NCBI GenBank assembly: GCA_023265495.1
Contig: JAHFTP010000077.1
Coordinates: 1 to 7,988, forward strand
Source of the DNA: Chlamydiota bacterium
Lineage (GTDB): Bacteria > Chlamydiota > Chlamydiia > Chlamydiales > Rhabdochlamydiaceae
Length of the DNA stretch: 7,988 nucleotides
Reading direction: 5' to 3'
The position numbers and the translations under genes are program-made. Below, piece after piece: positions 6,759 to 7,988 of this stretch. Under the pieces are notes generated by a model. It ran no database searches, was not told where the DNA came from, and saw only the letters and a list, made by a program, of their open reading frames with translations. Numbering within the stretch: position 1 is the stretch's first letter; every line of letters starts with the position of its first letter.

Positions 6759-7027
6759 TTTGCCCTCGCTTATTCTTCATATTCTACAAATAGAACGGAT
6801 TTTTATGAAGCGCATTGCATACTCGGTAAATATCTTTCTTTTCCTAGTAAGTAACAAAAGACAAAACTTCTCTAAGCACGACTGAATTTTCTTTGATTTC
6901 CAGAATGTAAATGTTTTGTTGTCGGCGTGATGCAAAGATGTGATGGGATTTTTGTGTTGTTCTTGTCGATAAGGACCATAATTGGCACACTAGTCCTTGT
7001 ATAGCAGGATGAGACAGGCAGTAAAAA
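6759..7027. other. Divergent intergenic region between map and the exported GT-like gene
   Basis: This stretch separates two divergent start codons. The map side holds the promoter candidates listed separately. On the plus side I see no convincing promoter: TTGGCA (6982-6987) and TATAGC (7000-7005) are only 12 nt apart, too close for a standard pair. A minus-strand frame is open from 7122 to 6844 but has no clear homology, signal peptide or ribosome site, and it overlaps the GT-like gene. No tRNA or strong hairpin was seen. Confidence 0.5.
6781..6809 (-). promoter_or_regulatory. Candidate sigma-70-like promoter for map
   Basis: On the minus strand TTCATA (6809-6804, four of six) is followed after exactly 17 nt by TAGAAT (6786-6781, five of six). 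Transcription would begin near 6774, giving a short leader of about 16 nt that contains the GAGGG ribosome site. A second, weaker pair lies upstream (TTGTTA 6857-6852, 17 nt, GATATT 6834-6829). Confidence 0.35.
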
Positions 7028-7942
7028 GTGTCAAAGCAACAATTGTTTTTCCTCATTTTCTCTTTTTCTTTAGGTATATGTCGACTGCAGTCGCAAGATA
7101 AAATGTATTTTGCAACTGCCACGGATACGGAGCACTACACCTGGACGTTAAACCTCATTGCCGGGATTCACAGGTGTCACGACGACAATGTGGGGGAGAT
7201 AGGAGTCTTTGATTTGGGGCTAAATGCGGAGGAGCGTTCCTTTTTGGAAAGACTTTCCTACGTAAAAGTCTATGATGTAGAGCCTGTGAATCCGTATATT
7301 TTTCAGAGATTCACTGTCGTAAAAGAGGGGAAAATAGCCAGAGGTCTCTACTCGTGGAAGCCTGTTGTCATTAAGCAAGCATTAGATTTATATCCTGTGG
7401 TGTTCTATCTAGATTCCGGGATATCTGTGGTCGGCTCTTTCGATCTCTTATTTAAGCATGTGAGAGAAAATCATTATCTACTCATTGACTGCGGTCACTC
7501 TATCCGGAGGATGACCTCAAAGCCCCTCATCAAGCAGTTTGCCTTAGACCAAGCAGGCAATGCGTGGGTCTTAGATCAGATGGGTATTTCTTCAGGGATA
7601 CAAGGTCTTTCCAAGGATATGTATGCAAATTATGTCTGTCCTATCTACCACATGGCTTTTTCCATTACGAATTTTATCGATGATGGCGCCTGTCCTGGGG
7701 GATATGGGTTTGGCAGGTATGACCAGACCCTTTTCAGCATTCAAGCCCGTCTTTTGCGCCTTACTGTAAATAAAGTACTGCAAGGAGGGAAACTTCGTTT
7801 GCAAATAGAGGGCAAAACTACAAAGGTGAGACTAGACAAGTTTTTGGAAATTACCCGCGGCAGTTTCGATTTAGATAAAGTAAAAAAATATATTAGGTAT
7901 AAAACACTTGATGAAGAAAAAGCCCTTTTGCCGGTGCAGTAA
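7028..7942 (+). CDS. Exported glycosyltransferase-like protein (DUF1647-like, GT-A style)
   Basis: Predicted 304-residue protein. Residues 1-23 look like a signal peptide (MSKQQLFFLIFSFSLGICRL...), followed at once by a globular domain starting MYFATATDTEHY. The central region has hallmarks of GT-A-like glycosyltransferases of the DUF1647 type: WKPVVIKQAL (110-119), the metal/nucleotide-site-like YLDSG (127-131), SFDLLFKHV (137-145) and GRYDQTLFSI (229-238), where a conserved Arg-x-Asp-Gln usually sits. This would transfer a sugar from a nucleotide-sugar donor; donor and acceptor cannot be read from the sequence. The start is GTG at 7028: an in-frame TAA lies two codons upstream (7022-7024), and the next ATG (7103) would delete the signal peptide. 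Only a weak ribosome site (AGGCAG) is present. Cys18 lacks a proper lipobox (Ile at -1), so it is probably not a lipoprotein. Export of such a domain is unusual and suggests a periplasmic or host-directed role. Confidence 0.75.
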   Translation: MSKQQLFFLIFSFSLGICRLQSQDKMYFATATDTEHYTWTLNLIAGIHRCHDDNVGEIGVFDLGLNAEERSFLERLSYVKVYDVEPVNPYIFQRFTVVKEGKIARGLYSWKPVVIKQALDLYPVVFYLDSGISVVGSFDLLFKHVRENHYLLIDCGHSIRRMTSKPLIKQFALDQAGNAWVLDQMGISSGIQGLSKDMYANYVCPIYHMAFSITNFIDDGACPGGYGFGRYDQTLFSIQARLLRLTVNKVLQGGKLRLQIEGKTTKVRLDKFLEITRGSFDLDKVKKYIRYKTLDEEKALLPVQ

Positions 7943-7952
7943 CCCCTGCCAG

Positions 7953-7983
7953 CGATCTGTTGTTGCTATCGATGATTTTTTTT
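7953..7983 (+). terminator. Possible weak terminator after the GT-like gene
   Basis: A 4-bp stem, CGAT (7953-7956) with ATCG (7968-7971), is followed by a run of eight T residues (7976-7983) just after the stop codon at 7940-7942. The position suits a terminator, but the stem is short and the loop long (11 nt), so it may be only a T-tract. Confidence 0.2.
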
Positions 7984-7988
7984 AGGTC

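Noticed and set aside
7076..7084. Possible lipoprotein signal at Cys18 of the GT-like protein
   Set aside because: The residue before the cysteine is Ile and the preceding positions do not fit a lipobox, so an ordinary signal peptide is more likely.
6844..7122. 92-residue open frame on the minus strand in the map/GT-like intergenic region
   Set aside because: It overlaps the N-terminal coding region of the GT-like gene, has no recognisable domain or ribosome site, and its composition looks like chance translation.
1..7988. Defence system, mobile element, CRISPR array, tRNA or rRNA
   Set aside because: No transposase, integrase, direct repeat array, cloverleaf or rRNA-like segment was recognised on either strand.

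Overview
The window looks like chromosomal DNA of a chlamydia-related bacterium (order Chlamydiales, more like an environmental lineage of the Waddlia/Parachlamydia/Simkania type than Chlamydia itself). Four things point this way. The methionine aminopeptidase carries an N-terminal SEC-C zinc motif, as chlamydial MAPs do. Next to it lies a membrane-anchored coiled-coil protein with Inc-like hydrophobic hairpins. There is a large outer-membrane protein built from an N-terminal inverse-autotransporter-type barrel and a parallel beta-helix. There is also a secreted glycosyltransferase-like protein of a type more familiar from eukaryotes. The G+C content is moderate (about mid-40s percent, judged by eye). 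The taxonomic call is inference; no rRNA or other decisive marker is present.

Layout. Positions 60-3190 (minus strand) hold two envelope genes: the 821-residue beta-barrel/beta-helix surface protein (725-3190), then a 199-residue His-rich outer-membrane barrel protein (60-659). A 200-bp divergent intergenic region (3191-3390) has candidate promoters on both strands and a GC-rich hairpin. Positions 3391-5899 (plus strand) hold a cytosolic M20-family dipeptidase followed after 22 bp by the multi-pass membrane/coiled-coil protein, probably one transcript. The methionine aminopeptidase gene map (5886-6758, minus) converges on it, with the two 3' ends overlapping by 14 bp. After a 269-bp divergent gap with a good map promoter candidate, a GTG-initiated gene (7028-7942, plus) encodes an exported glycosyltransferase-like protein. 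The window ends in a T-rich stretch that may be a terminator.

How the genes relate. Two genes are housekeeping: map (N-terminal Met removal) and the M20 peptidase (use of short peptides, plausible for a peptide-importing intracellular bacterium). The other four encode envelope or exported proteins that may face the host: an adhesin-like type Ve secretion protein, a small barrel, an Inc-like coiled-coil protein and an exported GT-A-like enzyme. I saw no mobile element, tRNA, rRNA, CRISPR array, toxin-antitoxin pair or recognisable defence island. The most interesting leads are the surface protein and the two candidate host-interaction genes.
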